Of a stretch of 64,000 bases of DNA, positions 24,931-34,521 are shown in pieces. Each line of letters starts with the position of its first letter. The stretch's first letter is position 1. The notes below the pieces were generated by a model that saw only the letters and a program-made list of their open reading frames with translations, did no database searches and was not told the DNA's origin. The position numbers were made by a program, and so were the translations under genes. The DNA lies in NCBI RefSeq assembly GCF_009856445.1, contig NZ_WMFA01000004.1, positions 62,001 through 126,000 of the forward strand, in the 5' to 3' direction. The stretch comes from Halobacillus litoralis. GTDB taxonomy: Bacteria > Bacillota > Bacilli > Bacillales > Halobacillaceae.

Positions 24931-25356
24931 ATGTCCGAAAGAAACTTGTTCCTCAGATTCATAGGCACAGGACTGGAATTCATCGTATCCGGCTTCCTCG
25001 CCATCCTCTACACAGCAACCCAGGACACCGGGCGCGGCTTCGATCCGAACCCCGTCTTTTGGAAAGCGTTCATCATCATCCATGTCTCGCTACTCCTCGT
25101 CATTCCGCTGCTTGCGAAAGGAAGGACGCTCGGCATGCTGTTGACACACCTCACCATCGAAACGAATGCAGGAAAGCCACCGAACATTATGCAGATTCTC
25201 ATCCGTGTGATCCTCGGGTTCGGTCCGGTCATCCTTACCCAGGGAATGTGGTATTGGATTTCCTTCGTCACCGGTTTGATGGATCCGAAAGGGAGAGGGT
25301 GGAGTGAGATCATCTCTTTTACGACGATTAAATGGAAAGAGCCTCCACCCGAGTAA
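24931..25356 (+). CDS. RDD-like membrane protein
   Basis: The 141-residue protein has three hydrophobic segments (about 10-28, 47-62 and 85-115) and the central loop GRTLGMLLTHLTIETNAGKPPNI, which fits the conserved G-x-T-x-G-x-x-x-x-x-L element of RDD-family proteins. The aspartate of the eponymous RDD motif is not evident. The ATG at 24931 follows AAAGGAGGGAC. Function unknown; family members have been linked to salt tolerance or transport. Confidence 0.6.
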   Translation: MSERNLFLRFIGTGLEFIVSGFLAILYTATQDTGRGFDPNPVFWKAFIIIHVSLLLVIPLLAKGRTLGMLLTHLTIETNAGKPPNIMQILIRVILGFGPVILTQGMWYWISFVTGLMDPKGRGWSEIISFTTIKWKEPPPE

Positions 25357-25412
25357 GAAACTCAGGCCACTGCTGCTTTATATAAAGGGATTCTGACGTA
25401 GTTAGGCATATT

Positions 25413-26288
25413 TTATAGTTTTGAAACCATACCCGGAAGCTTTTTCTCCATCAATCCCTCAAGCCAATGGGTGGTTTCAACGAGTGGATCCAGAGAAGCG
25501 GATGTTTCTACGCCCATTTGATGAAACATATGGACCATATCTTCGGTACACACATTCCCTACGGCCTTAGGTGCAAAAGGGCACCCTCCGAGTCCTCCGA
25601 TGGAAGAGTCGAATGAAGTGACACCTTCCTGGTATGCGGCTAACACATTTGCTAGTCCTAACCCTCTTGTATTATGAAAATGAAGTCTGAGAGGTACTTC
25701 ACCTTTGAAAGCCGCTTGATATGAGTGGACGACTTTTTTCACTTGAAGCGGATTAGCCTGCCCTGTAGTGTCTGCCAATACCATTTCAGTACAGCCTGCC
25801 TTTATGAAGTCTTCGGAAATTTTTAAGACTCTATTGATGGGTACGTCCCCTTCAAATGGACAGCCGAAGACAGTCCCGAGAACTCCTGTCACGGGTTTTC
25901 CTTCTTCTTGAGCTTCCTTCGTAACTTCGACCAGGGCATCTTTGGATTCTTCTACTGTTCGTTTGGCATTTTTTAGGTTGAAAGTGTCGCTCGTCGCTAA
26001 AACAGTATGGATGACGTCGATATTTGTGCGTAGAGCTCTTTCCAGACCGGATCTACTTAATACTAAGCCTGAATACTGGACGTCTGAATCTCGTGGAACC
26101 TGTTCCATGACTTGCTCTGCATCACTCATTTGAGGGACGACTTTTGGGTTCACAAAAGAGACGGCTTCCACTTGTTTCAATCCGGACTGTACAAGTCGTT
26201 CAATCAGCTCCACCTTTTTTTCAGTAGGTACCCACTTCTTTTCATTCTGCAAACCATCCCTCGGGCCGACTTCACATATATGAATCAT
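25413..26288 (-). CDS. HMG-CoA lyase-family enzyme, possibly a citramalyl-CoA-type lyase
   Basis: The 291-residue TIM-barrel lyase has the catalytic start VGPRDGLQNE (7-16), metal ligands H203 and H205 in LHFHN, and the lid cysteine C236 in GLGGCPFAP, all as in HMG-CoA lyase. The enzyme cleaves a 3-hydroxy-3-methyl acyl-CoA to acetyl-CoA and a keto acid. Next to a class III CoA-transferase and a LeuCD pair, with no leucine degradation genes, (R)-citramalyl- or malyl-CoA is a plausible substrate; this is inference. It is cotranscribed with the GntR gene, 16 bases apart. Confidence 0.85.
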   Translation of the reverse strand: MIHICEVGPRDGLQNEKKWVPTEKKVELIERLVQSGLKQVEAVSFVNPKVVPQMSDAEQVMEQVPRDSDVQYSGLVLSRSGLERALRTNIDVIHTVLATSDTFNLKNAKRTVEESKDALVEVTKEAQEEGKPVTGVLGTVFGCPFEGDVPINRVLKISEDFIKAGCTEMVLADTTGQANPLQVKKVVHSYQAAFKGEVPLRLHFHNTRGLGLANVLAAYQEGVTSFDSSIGGLGGCPFAPKAVGNVCTEDMVHMFHQMGVETSASLDPLVETTHWLEGLMEKKLPGMVSKL

Positions 26289-26304
26289 AACTTTTCCTCC
26301 TCAT

Positions 26305-26946
26305 TCAGGATTCATGATCTATGTTCTTCAACACGTGGTCTCTTCCTTGATATATGTGTTCCTGCATAGCAGTTTTGGCTCGGTCCGGTTCATTTGCTTG
26401 TATAGCGACCGATATGGTTTGGTGCAACTCAAGAGATTTTTTTAACTGATATTCGTTATACCAATAAAAGGACCGGAAAACTAATGGGAGTACGGTCACA
26501 CTAGAGATGTGAAACCTCAAATGTTCATTATGAGAGGCGTTGTAAACAGCACTGTGGAATTGGTTGTTCAACTCCATGATTTCATTCAATCTTTCTGTTC
26601 TCTCATAGGTGGGGGTTTCAAGCAAATCCTTAAACTGTTCATTGCACCTTTCCATAGCTTCGATATCCTCATCGCTTCGATTCACCGCAGCTTCGGCAGC
26701 TGCATAACCCTCCAGCAGTGCCCTCAAATTATAAATCTGTCTGATATCTTCCGTATTGAACTCACTGACTATGACACCTCTTTTTAAAGGAGAGATCAGC
26801 CTCTCTGTTTCGAGGCGCTTTATGGCTTCGCGTATCGGTGTGCGGCTGATTTGTAATTCTTTTGCAAGGTTTTCTTCCGTTAAACGGGTGCCTGGTGCGT
26901 AGGCACCTTCAATAATGGACTTTTTTATGCGTTCATAAGCTTCCAT
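26305..26946 (-). CDS. GntR-family regulator with FCD ligand domain
   Basis: The 213-residue protein has an N-terminal winged helix (RLTEENLAKELQISRTPIREA followed by IKRLETERL) and an all-helical FCD domain (about 75-210), whose ligand site usually uses one Asp and three His (ELNNQFHSAVY, ELHQTISVAI). It starts at the ATG at 26946 after AAGGAGGGATAG. Two identical TTGTATACAA palindromes flank the divergent promoter region, so it probably represses both itself and the catabolic operon until an acid ligand appears. Confidence 0.9.
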   Translation of the reverse strand: MEAYERIKKSIIEGAYAPGTRLTEENLAKELQISRTPIREAIKRLETERLISPLKRGVIVSEFNTEDIRQIYNLRALLEGYAAAEAAVNRSDEDIEAMERCNEQFKDLLETPTYERTERLNEIMELNNQFHSAVYNASHNEHLRFHISSVTVLPLVFRSFYWYNEYQLKKSLELHQTISVAIQANEPDRAKTAMQEHIYQGRDHVLKNIDHES

Positions 26947-26969
26947 AATTCTATCCCTCCTTGGTGCTA

Positions 26970-26979
26970 TTGTATACAA
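26970..26979. promoter_or_regulatory. GntR operator 1
   Basis: TTGTATACAA is a perfect 10-base palindrome embedded in TATTGTATACAAAG, the same 14 bases as at operator 2. It lies 24 bases upstream of the GntR start. Confidence 0.75.
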
Positions 26980-27084
26980 AGAGGATTTCAACAGCAACTA
27001 AATTGGTGTATTTTTCTGAAAAAAGTGCAAAATACCGGCTTTTTATACATAATATTTGATTTTTCTGAATTTTAAGTTGATTTA

Positions 27085-27094
27085 TTGTATACAA
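27085..27094. promoter_or_regulatory. GntR operator 2
   Basis: A second perfect TTGTATACAA lies 45 bases upstream of the CoA-transferase start. The flanking bases are also identical to operator 1. The 115-base spacing between the two is about 11 helical turns, compatible with looping. Confidence 0.75.
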
Positions 27095-27138
27095 AGTGCT
27101 ACGATAAATTCAAATTAATGGAAATGGAGGTTGTTAAC

Positions 27139-28344
27139 GTGGACAATTCCGAACACCTGCCGTTGCAGGGGGTACGCGTACTAGAATTGGGGACGCTTCT
27201 TGCCGGACCATTTTCAGGAAGGTTGTTAGCTGATTTCGGGGCTGAAGTCATTAAAGTAGAACCGCCTGGAAAGTCCGATCCTATGAGAAATTGGGGCAAA
27301 AAGAAAGATGGCGTAGGCTTATGGTGGCCGATTCAATCGCGCAATAAAAAGTCTATTACTCTGAATCTTAGAGAGGAAGCGGGACAACGTGTCCTGAAAG
27401 ATTTAGTGAAGGAGTCGGATATCATCATCGAGAATTTCCGGCCGGGTACGATGGAAAAGTGGGGCCTCTCCTATGAGAGACTTTCGGAGGTCAATCCGAG
27501 AATCATCATGGTACGAACATCCGGATTTGGTCAAACGGGGCCTTATAACAAACGGGCCGGGTTCGGAAGTGTCGCAGAAGCGATGGGGGGCTTGCGTCAT
27601 GTGACGGGATTCCCAGATCGTCCACCTTCTAGAATCGGCATCAGTATCGGGGATACGCTTGCTGCATTATTCGCTACGATCGGATGTTTGACGGCATTGC
27701 ATGAACGCGAAAGGTCAGGCGAGGGTCAGGTGGTGGATACTGCCATCTATGAAGCGGTATTTTCTGTGATGGAGAGTACGATTCCGGATTATATGCTTAC
27801 GGGTTATGTGCGAGAACGGATGGGAAATATACTGCCGGGAGTTGCTCCTTCCAACATATATCTGACGAAAGACGAGACGTATATTGTGATCGGAGCCAAT
27901 TCCGATGGTGTATTCATGAGGTTGTGTGAAGCGATGGGTGAACCTGAATTGGCAGAGGATGAGAAATATTCGACACACGATGCAAGAGCTAAACATATGA
28001 AGGAACTGGATCTACGGATTGAAGAATGGACCAAATCGTTGCCAGCTGAAGAAAGCCTTGCCTTACTCGAAGAGCATGGAGTCCCTTCAGGAATGATTTA
28101 TAGTGCCAAAGACATTGTCGAGGATCCTCATTATAAGGAGAGGGAGATGATTGTACCTGTGGAGCATCCTGAGCTTGGAGAATTTCCAATGCCTGGAGTC
28201 GTTCCGAAATTAAGCCGTACCCCGGGGAAAATACATAAACCAGGGGCTGTGAAGATGGGGATGGATAATGAGAAAGTGTTTAGAGACATCTTAGGCATGA
28301 CGAGTGAGCAAATGGAAGAGTTAAAAGGAAACGATATTATTTAA
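27139..28344 (+). CDS. Class III (CaiB/BaiF) CoA-transferase
   Basis: The 401-residue protein has the family N terminus LQGVRVLELGTLLAGPF, the catalytic aspartate D172 in SIGDTLAAL and ENFRPGTMEKWGL. It transfers CoA between acyl groups, probably from succinyl-CoA or acetyl-CoA onto a dicarboxylate made by the neighbouring genes. I chose the GTG at 27139 because TGGAGG is 8 bases upstream; the ATG at 27118 overlaps that site. It is the first gene of the plus-strand operon. Confidence 0.88.
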   Translation: MDNSEHLPLQGVRVLELGTLLAGPFSGRLLADFGAEVIKVEPPGKSDPMRNWGKKKDGVGLWWPIQSRNKKSITLNLREEAGQRVLKDLVKESDIIIENFRPGTMEKWGLSYERLSEVNPRIIMVRTSGFGQTGPYNKRAGFGSVAEAMGGLRHVTGFPDRPPSRIGISIGDTLAALFATIGCLTALHERERSGEGQVVDTAIYEAVFSVMESTIPDYMLTGYVRERMGNILPGVAPSNIYLTKDETYIVIGANSDGVFMRLCEAMGEPELAEDEKYSTHDARAKHMKELDLRIEEWTKSLPAEESLALLEEHGVPSGMIYSAKDIVEDPHYKEREMIVPVEHPELGEFPMPGVVPKLSRTPGKIHKPGAVKMGMDNEKVFRDILGMTSEQMEELKGNDII

Positions 28345-28355
28345 AGGAGGATCTT

Positions 28356-28967
28356 ATGTCTGATACTTTCCAGGGGTTTGGTGAAAGTATTCATTTTGGT
28401 AAAAAACCGGCTGTTCTGGTCGTTGATTTCATCAATGGATTTACGGATGAATCCTGCGACCTTGGATCCAATTTAGACGAAGAGGTATCTCATACCAAAC
28501 GTTTGCTTGATATAGCCAGGTCACGCCAGCTGCCTATCCTGTTCACAACGGTCGTGTACGAGCCTCATTATCTCGATGGAGGGCATTTCATTGAGAAGGT
28601 TCCTGCCTTGAAGTGCCTGTTACGGGATAGTGGATGGGTGGATTTGGATGATCGTTTGGAACGGAGAGAGAATGAAGAACCGCTGATCGAAAAGAAGTTT
28701 GCCAGTTCTTTCTTCGGGACAAGTTTACATTCCATACTCGCCTACAAAAATGTCGATACGCTGATCATCACCGGATGTACGACATCGGGGTGTATAAGGG
28801 CCACAGTCGTGGATGCCCTCCAGTATGGGTACAAAGCGATTGTACCTGAAGAATGCGTGGGCGACCGATCCGAGAAAGCGCATCGCAGCAATTTGTATGA
28901 TATTCAAACGAAGTATGGGGAAGTCATGGCGGTTGAGGATGTCGGGAATTATTTGAACACCATATAA
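28356..28967 (+). CDS. Isochorismatase-family amidohydrolase (carbamoylsarcosine/maleamate amidase-like)
   Basis: The 203-residue cysteine hydrolase has the triad D24 (VVDFINGF), K113 (EKKFASSFFGT) and C146 (TGCTTSGCIRAT). The SGC[IV]RAT form is typical of N-carbamoylsarcosine amidase and maleamate amidohydrolase rather than of true isochorismatases. It should hydrolyse an amide or carbamoyl group to release ammonia. It lies 11 bases after the CoA-transferase and 23 bases before hyuA, with AAAGGAGGATC as ribosome binding site. Confidence 0.88.
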   Translation: MSDTFQGFGESIHFGKKPAVLVVDFINGFTDESCDLGSNLDEEVSHTKRLLDIARSRQLPILFTTVVYEPHYLDGGHFIEKVPALKCLLRDSGWVDLDDRLERRENEEPLIEKKFASSFFGTSLHSILAYKNVDTLIITGCTTSGCIRATVVDALQYGYKAIVPEECVGDRSEKAHRSNLYDIQTKYGEVMAVEDVGNYLNTI

Positions 28968-28990
28968 TCTAATATTCGGAGGGATCGGAC

Positions 28991-30868
28991 ATGTACAGAA
29001 TTGCTGTTGATGTCGGTGGTACGTTTACTGACGTAGTGCTTCAAAATGAAAGTACAGGAAGTATTATTGGTACGAAGACACCTTCTACTCCATCAGATCA
29101 GTCGATTGGGTTGATGAAAGGGATCCAGAAGATTTGTGAGGAAAACGATATCGAGTTATCTCAAATCCAATCCATCATGCACGGAACCACAGTTGCGACA
29201 AACGCTGTATTGGAAGGAAAAGGGGCGAAAGTGGGTCTCATTACGACGGAAGGCTTTGAACAGATCCTGCATGTGGCACGGTCATGGACACCTGCTCCGA
29301 TCAGTGCCTGGATGGGCTTCATTAAACCTGATCCTCTCGCCGACCTTATTTATACACGGGGGGCTAAGGAAAGGATTGATGCAAAAGGGGAAGTTTTGAC
29401 CGAACTGGATGAAGACCAGGTCCGTTCTGAAATCCAGGCCCTTTATGAAGAAGGAATTGAAAGTTTGACTGTAAGTTTATTGAACTCCTACGCGAATCCC
29501 ACACATGAACAAAGAATCCGTGAAATGGCTGAAGAGATTGATCCGAATATCCTTGTCAGTATCTCCTACGATATCTTACCTGAATTCAGAGAATATGAAA
29601 GAACTCTCACCACTGTTATGAACTCTTATGTCAGACCTCCTATGCAAAGATACTTAACGAATATCCAAAACAAACTGGAAGATTTGAAACTAAATAGCCG
29701 TCTAAGCATCGTACGTTCCGACGGTGGGTTGATGAGTATCCCCGCTGCAGCTTCTCTACCTGTGCACACGATGCTCTCTGGTCCTTCCGGCGGTGTTACG
29801 GCTGCGGCTATGATCGGCTCGCAAACGGGTAATCGGAATGTCATCTCCTTTGATATGGGCGGTACCTCTACGGACGTATCCCTGACCTACGACGGCACAC
29901 CGCGCGTATCCAGAGAAACAAAAGTGGGGGTCTTCCCAGTCAAGTCTCCTTCTTTAGAAGTAGAAAGCATCGGAGCTGGGGGCGGTTCCATTGCCCATGT
30001 TCCTCCTACTGGAGCGCTGCGCGTCGGTCCGCAAAGTGCTGGTTCAGAACCGGGCCCGGCAAGTTACGGTTCGGGAGGAGAGGATCCGACAGTGACGGAT
30101 GCGAATGTCGTATTAGGGTATTTACCTCCAAGCCTCGTCGGTGGAGAGATGAAGTTGGACGTAGAAGCGGCTGAGAAGGCCGTTCAGAAAGTTGCTGAAA
30201 AGTTGGATACGGACATCTACCATGCCGCTCAGGGAATTTATGACATCGTCAACGAAAACATGTATGGAGCGACAAGGGTCGTCTCTGTCGAAAGAGGGTA
30301 TGATCCGAGGGAGTTTTCTTTATTGGCTCTAGGAGGAGCTGGTCCGCTGCACGCGAATGCACTTGGGAAACTGACGGGCAGTTTTCCTGTCATTTTACCT
30401 CCAACACCAGGCGTGTTATCTGCTCTAGGATTCCTGCAGTCAGATATTCGAAATGAATACTCAAGAACCTATATCCACAAGTTGAGTCATCTGGATCGGG
30501 AAAATCTGATTGCAGCATTGAATGACCTTTATTTGGACTGCCATTCATGGCTTGAGCAGGAGAAAGTAGAGGAAGACCAGAGGTTGATCCGATTTGAAGT
30601 CGATGTTCGTTACTTCAGACAAGGTCATGAAATCCCTATAAAAGTAACGAAAGAAGAGTTGGATCATGCCGGAGTTTCCATTTTAGCAGAACGTTTCAGC
30701 TCGATCCACGAACAGATTTATGGATTCAAAATGGACGTGGAAGTGGAACTTGTGAACATTCGGGCTATTGCAATAGGAAAAGTGGAATCTCCTTCCATTC
30801 CAATGGTGGAAGAGGGAGAGGTGGATGCATCGGGAGCAATTATAGACCACTGGGAACGGCCCTTTTAA
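28991..30868 (+). CDS. Hydantoinase/oxoprolinase subunit A, C-terminally truncated
   Basis: The 625-residue protein has the ATP-binding motifs VGGTFTD (8-14) and DMGGTSTDVSL, as in HyuA and 5-oxoprolinase alpha subunits, which use ATP to open cyclic amides. Family members normally run to about 680 residues and end with a GPAIIE-type segment. Here the protein stops at DASGAIIDHWERPF, about 55-65 residues early, exactly where the next frame begins mid-domain in hyuB. This suggests a deletion across the gene boundary. The start follows CGGAGGGATCGG. Confidence 0.85.
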   Translation: MYRIAVDVGGTFTDVVLQNESTGSIIGTKTPSTPSDQSIGLMKGIQKICEENDIELSQIQSIMHGTTVATNAVLEGKGAKVGLITTEGFEQILHVARSWTPAPISAWMGFIKPDPLADLIYTRGAKERIDAKGEVLTELDEDQVRSEIQALYEEGIESLTVSLLNSYANPTHEQRIREMAEEIDPNILVSISYDILPEFREYERTLTTVMNSYVRPPMQRYLTNIQNKLEDLKLNSRLSIVRSDGGLMSIPAAASLPVHTMLSGPSGGVTAAAMIGSQTGNRNVISFDMGGTSTDVSLTYDGTPRVSRETKVGVFPVKSPSLEVESIGAGGGSIAHVPPTGALRVGPQSAGSEPGPASYGSGGEDPTVTDANVVLGYLPPSLVGGEMKLDVEAAEKAVQKVAEKLDTDIYHAAQGIYDIVNENMYGATRVVSVERGYDPREFSLLALGGAGPLHANALGKLTGSFPVILPPTPGVLSALGFLQSDIRNEYSRTYIHKLSHLDRENLIAALNDLYLDCHSWLEQEKVEEDQRLIRFEVDVRYFRQGHEIPIKVTKEELDHAGVSILAERFSSIHEQIYGFKMDVEVELVNIRAIAIGKVESPSIPMVEEGEVDASGAIIDHWERPF

Positions 30869-30869
30869 A

Positions 30870-31895
30870 ATGAAGCTCACCATATGGCGGGAAGGGGATC
30901 ACGCCTATTTTGACTGGACAGGGACGGATAAGCAGTCTCCTGGTCCTATCAACTATTATTTGAGTGAACCTATGTTCAAAATGTTCATCGGTTCGTTCCT
31001 CATTTCCGTCTTTGACCCTGCGATCAATTTTAATGATGGATTCTATGATGTACTCCATATCGAATCTCCAGAAGGGACGTTGATGAGACCTGTTGAACCT
31101 GCAGCGCTCGGATGTCGTACCCATGCCCTCAGCCGATTGTTCGATGTCTTAAGTGGAGCGCTCTCCATCAATACGCCAGAAAACAGCCCGGCAGCGGGAT
31201 ATGGAACGAGCCCTTACTTCATTTATTCGGGCTACGATCAAGACGGTCGATATTTCAACCTCATGGAGGTCATGTATGGAGGACTCCCGGGTCGACCGAT
31301 TGGCGACGGTTTGGACGGGCATTCGTGGTGGCCGGCGTTCGTGAATATTCCGACGGAGTATCTAGAAACCTATTATCCTTTACGAGTGGAATATTATCGA
31401 ACTGGTAAAGACTCTGGTGGGGCAGGAATGAATAGAGGCGGAAACTGTAATGAAAAATTATATACCTGTCTCGCGAAGGGGACGGTCTCCATTCACGATG
31501 ACCGGTCGACCTTGCAGCCCTGGGGAATCAATGGAGGGGAACCAGGCGGATCTTCTTCTAAGACATTAATTAGAAAAGATGGCTCAAAACAGGAGCTGGA
31601 TTCAAAAGTGGACAATATCGAAGTGGAACCTGGTGATCAGATTCTATTCATTACAGGTGGCAGCGGAGGGTGGGGAGATCCTCTGGAACGTAAGCCGGAA
31701 CAAGTGTGTATGGATGTGAAACGAGAATTGGTCAGCCTTGAAAAAGCAAAAGATGCCTACGGTGTCGTTTTGAATCCATCGACGTTAGAAATTCAGCGCG
31801 AAGAAACGGTGGAATTGAGGAATCATATGAGAAGGCAGAGAGGAAATTTAAAAGCGTTCAACTTCGGGAACAGAGCAGATATTGTAAAGGTTTAG
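30870..31895 (+). CDS. Hydantoinase/oxoprolinase subunit B, N-terminal part missing
   Basis: The 341-residue frame covers only the C-terminal part of HyuB (usually 510-600 residues or more): it begins at KLTIWREGDHAYFDWTGT and continues through DPAINFNDGFYD, GDGLDGHSWWP, DSGGAGMNRGGNCNEKLY and GGSGGWGDPLER. About 230-250 N-terminal residues are absent. There is no ribosome binding site before the ATG at 30870, and hyuA ends two bases earlier. If expressed at all, it is unlikely to form the normal HyuAB complex. Confidence 0.8.
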   Translation: MKLTIWREGDHAYFDWTGTDKQSPGPINYYLSEPMFKMFIGSFLISVFDPAINFNDGFYDVLHIESPEGTLMRPVEPAALGCRTHALSRLFDVLSGALSINTPENSPAAGYGTSPYFIYSGYDQDGRYFNLMEVMYGGLPGRPIGDGLDGHSWWPAFVNIPTEYLETYYPLRVEYYRTGKDSGGAGMNRGGNCNEKLYTCLAKGTVSIHDDRSTLQPWGINGGEPGGSSSKTLIRKDGSKQELDSKVDNIEVEPGDQILFITGGSGGWGDPLERKPEQVCMDVKRELVSLEKAKDAYGVVLNPSTLEIQREETVELRNHMRRQRGNLKAFNFGNRADIVKV

Positions 31896-31953
31896 CTCCT
31901 GTCGGCTAATCCCATGAAACGAGCTCAGTCTATTCACAAGGGAGAGAGACCAG

Positions 31954-33375
31954 ATGGGTATAACCCTCTATGAAAAAATATGGGAGCGCCACGTCGTAGA
32001 GAACCGGGAGAATGAACCGGATCTCCTCTACATTGATCTTCACTTGATCCATGAAGTGACCTCCCCGCAAGCTTTTGACGGATTGAAAAAAGAAAATAGA
32101 ACCGTCCGGCGACCGGAGTTGACGCTCGCCACTATGGACCACAGCATCCCTACTGAAAATCGGGATTTCCCATTTGGGGATCCCGTGGCCCAACTGCAAG
32201 TGGAAGCACTCGAAAGGAATTGCAAGGAGTTTCACGTCCCTCTTTTCAACCTGGGAAGCGACCGCCAAGGGATCGTTCATGTGATTGCACCTGAGCAGGG
32301 GCTGACATTACCAGGCCAGACGATGGTTTGTGGTGACAGTCACGCCTCTACTCATGGGGCCTTCGGAGCGCTCGCGTTCGGAATCGGGACAAGTGAGGTT
32401 GAACACGTATTGGCAACCCAATGTTTACAGTTGGTGCCTTCCAAAACGCTGGCTATTGAATTCACTGGAGAGTTGGCACCCGGCATCACATCGAAGGATT
32501 TGATTTTGGCATTGATCGGTGCCTATGGGAATGACTTTGCTACAGGCTATGTCATTGAATATCGTGGAGACCCTATTAAAGCCATGTCGATGGAGCAACG
32601 GATGACGATTTGTAATATGTCGATAGAGTTCGGTGCACGGGCAGGTCTGATGGCTCCAGATCAAGTGACTTTCGATTACATCAAGGATAAACCCTTCGCC
32701 CCGAAAGGAACGGACTGGGAAACAGCTCTCGGAGACTGGAGGGAGTTATACAGTGATGAGGAGGCCGGTTTTGATAAGGTCATCCATTTTGATGTCACTC
32801 AAGTATCCCCGCAAGTCACCTGGGGGACAAACCCCGGCCAGGTCGTCGGCGTCAAAGGGGAGGTACCGAATCCTGAATCCTTTACTGGGTTTGCGCGCTC
32901 CAATGTCGAAAACGCCTTGGATTACATGGGTTTAAAACCTGGTACTAAGATGGAAGACATCCCAATTGATGTGGTTTTCATAGGTTCGTGCACGAACAGT
33001 AGAATAGAAGATTTGAGAGAAGCGGCTCGAGTATTGAAAGGATATGAAAAATCTCCTGACGTCCGAGGGATTGTCGTTCCCGGATCACAGCAAGTCAAAG
33101 CCCAGGCAGAAGCTGAAGGGCTTCATCACATTTTTCTGGAAGCTGGACTGGAATGGCGGAATTCCGGGTGCAGCATGTGTCTTGGGATGAATGATGATTT
33201 TGTCGGGCCGAACGAAAGGTGTGCGTCTACCTCAAATCGGAATTTTGAAGGCAGGCAAGGGGAAAATGCTAGGACTCACCTCGTCAGTCCTGCGATGGCA
33301 GCTGTCGCAGCGGTCAAAGGTCACTTCTATGACATCAGAGACTGGGAGTACAAACTTCAGGAGGTGCATTCATGA
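31954..33375 (+). CDS. leuC: LeuC-type dehydratase/hydratase large subunit
   Basis: The 473-residue aconitase-superfamily protein has [4Fe-4S] ligands C346, C406 and C409 (SCTNSRIED and SGCSMCLGM), [20 protein letters not shown] and the final [14 protein letters not shown]. It resembles isopropylmalate dehydratase closely. However, no leuA or leuB is nearby and the partners are catabolic, so the substrate may be citraconate/citramalate or maleate/malate, reactions known for LeuCD-type enzymes. The start follows AAGGGAGAGAG. It overlaps leuD by 4 bases. Confidence 0.88.
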   Translation: MGITLYEKIWERHVVENRENEPDLLYIDLHLIHEVTSPQAFDGLKKENRTVRRPELTLATMDHSIPTENRDFPFGDPVAQLQVEALERNCKEFHVPLFNLGSDRQGIVHVIAPEQGLTLPGQTMVCGDSHASTHGAFGALAFGIGTSEVEHVLATQCLQLVPSKTLAIEFTGELAPGITSKDLILALIGAYGNDFATGYVIEYRGDPIKAMSMEQRMTICNMSIEFGARAGLMAPDQVTFDYIKDKPFAPKGTDWETALGDWRELYSDEEAGFDKVIHFDVTQVSPQVTWGTNPGQVVGVKGEVPNPESFTGFARSNVENALDYMGLKPGTKMEDIPIDVVFIGSCTNSRIEDLREAARVLKGYEKSPDVRGIVVPGSQQVKAQAEAEGLHHIFLEAGLEWRNSGCSMCLGMNDDFVGPNERCASTSNRNFEGRQGENARTHLVSPAMAAVAAVKGHFYDIRDWEYKLQEVHS

Positions 33376-34004
33376 ATCCCTTTACCGTCCATGAAGGAAT
33401 CGTCGCCCCTTTTAATCGGTCCAATGTGGATACCGATACGATCATTCCAAAGCAGTTCTTAAAATTGATGAAGAAAGAAGGGTATGGGAAGTTTCTCTTC
33501 TATGACTGGAGATACCTTGATGGAGAGGAAGAAAATCCGGAATTCATCCTTAACCGCTCCCACTATAAGAAGGCTTCCATCCTCTTGTCGAGAGATAACT
33601 TCGGGAGCGGGTCGTCGAGGGAACATGCGGTTTGGTCGCTTAAAGATTTCGGTTTCCGAGTCATTATTTCCTCATCGTTTGCTGATATCTTTTATTCGAA
33701 TTGTGTGAAAAACGGAGTGCTCCCTGTAGTTTTACCACAGGGTTCTATAGATGAACTATTTGATCGAGAGGAAAAATCAGAAGTGTACCCACTGGAAGTT
33801 GATTTGGAGAAAATGATGATCACTGATTTCGATGGATTTGAAGAGTCCTTTGAAGTGGATCCATTCATTAAAGAAATGCTCCTTAATGGATGGGACGAAA
33901 TCAGTATGACGCTAAGGAAAGAACAGTCCATTGAAGATTTTGAAAGGAAACATCCGATTCATTTCAGTCTGAAGGACGCTGTTACTCAAAGGAGTTCTGA
34001 ATGA
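33372..34004 (+). CDS. leuD: LeuD-type dehydratase/hydratase small subunit
   Basis: The 210-residue swivel domain has [14 protein letters not shown] (18-31) and the substrate-loop motif [16 protein letters not shown], as in bacterial LeuD. The start codon overlaps the leuC stop (ATGA), after GGAGGTGCATTC, so the two subunits are made together. Substrate is inferred from context as a small unsaturated dicarboxylate. A short inverted repeat (ACAAGC/GCTTGT, 34013-34030) follows. Confidence 0.88.
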   Translation: MNPFTVHEGIVAPFNRSNVDTDTIIPKQFLKLMKKEGYGKFLFYDWRYLDGEEENPEFILNRSHYKKASILLSRDNFGSGSSREHAVWSLKDFGFRVIISSSFADIFYSNCVKNGVLPVVLPQGSIDELFDREEKSEVYPLEVDLEKMMITDFDGFEESFEVDPFIKEMLLNGWDEISMTLRKEQSIEDFERKHPIHFSLKDAVTQRSSE

Positions 34005-34096
34005 TTGTTTACAAGCGTTCATGCTTGTTTAACAATAAAGTCTCATGTCGCGCCCTTGGTTTTATGGTCCATTCAAACTAAGAGGAGGAATGAAAG

Positions 34097-34510
34097 ATGA
34101 GTAAACAGACAGATGTGAAAAGCAAGGATTTCTTTGTGAAGATGGTGGAGGATCATTACTTCAGGAATGTAGATGCCAATAACCTGGAGGGAGTGTTGGA
34201 GTGTTTCAGGGAGGATGCTGTATTTACGATTCAGACGGCCCATTCAGTGCATAAAGGAACAGATGAAATAAAAGAAATGTTCATCAATTTGTTCAACAAC
34301 TATCAACCCAAGATGGTTCATAAAGACTTCAGGCACGTGATCGACGAGGATAAAAACTGTTGTGCTTCACAATTCAATGTTGAATTGATTGAAACGAATA
34401 GTGATCAAGAAATCCTCTTGACCAACTGTAATTTCTTTTACCTTGATGAACAAGGCAAGTTCAAAGAAGTGTATGTGTACATGAGTGACGGCCAGAATGT
34501 CTTAGGTTGA
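34097..34510 (+). CDS. SnoaL/NTF2-like protein
   Basis: The 137-residue protein is consistent with a cone-shaped NTF2 fold: FVKMVEDHYFRNVDANNLEGVLECFREDAVFTIQ is the classic opening, followed by a GTDEIKEMF helix and late beta strands. Such proteins act as isomerases, cyclases or small-ligand binders, and the role here is unknown. The ATG at 34097 follows AGAGGAGG. It lies between leuD and the racemase-like gene in the same direction, so it is probably a pathway component. Confidence 0.75.
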   Translation: MSKQTDVKSKDFFVKMVEDHYFRNVDANNLEGVLECFREDAVFTIQTAHSVHKGTDEIKEMFINLFNNYQPKMVHKDFRHVIDEDKNCCASQFNVELIETNSDQEILLTNCNFFYLDEQGKFKEVYVYMSDGQNVLG

Positions 34511-34521
34511 GGAGGATGACT

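Noticed and set aside
30869-30870. Programmed frameshift or start overlap between hyuA and hyuB
   Set aside because: About 60 plus 230 residues of conserved protein are missing at the junction, which a frameshift cannot explain. A deletion fits better.
31954-34004. Leucine biosynthesis locus
   Set aside because: No leuA, leuB or ilv genes are near and all neighbours are catabolic, so a biosynthetic role is not the best reading.
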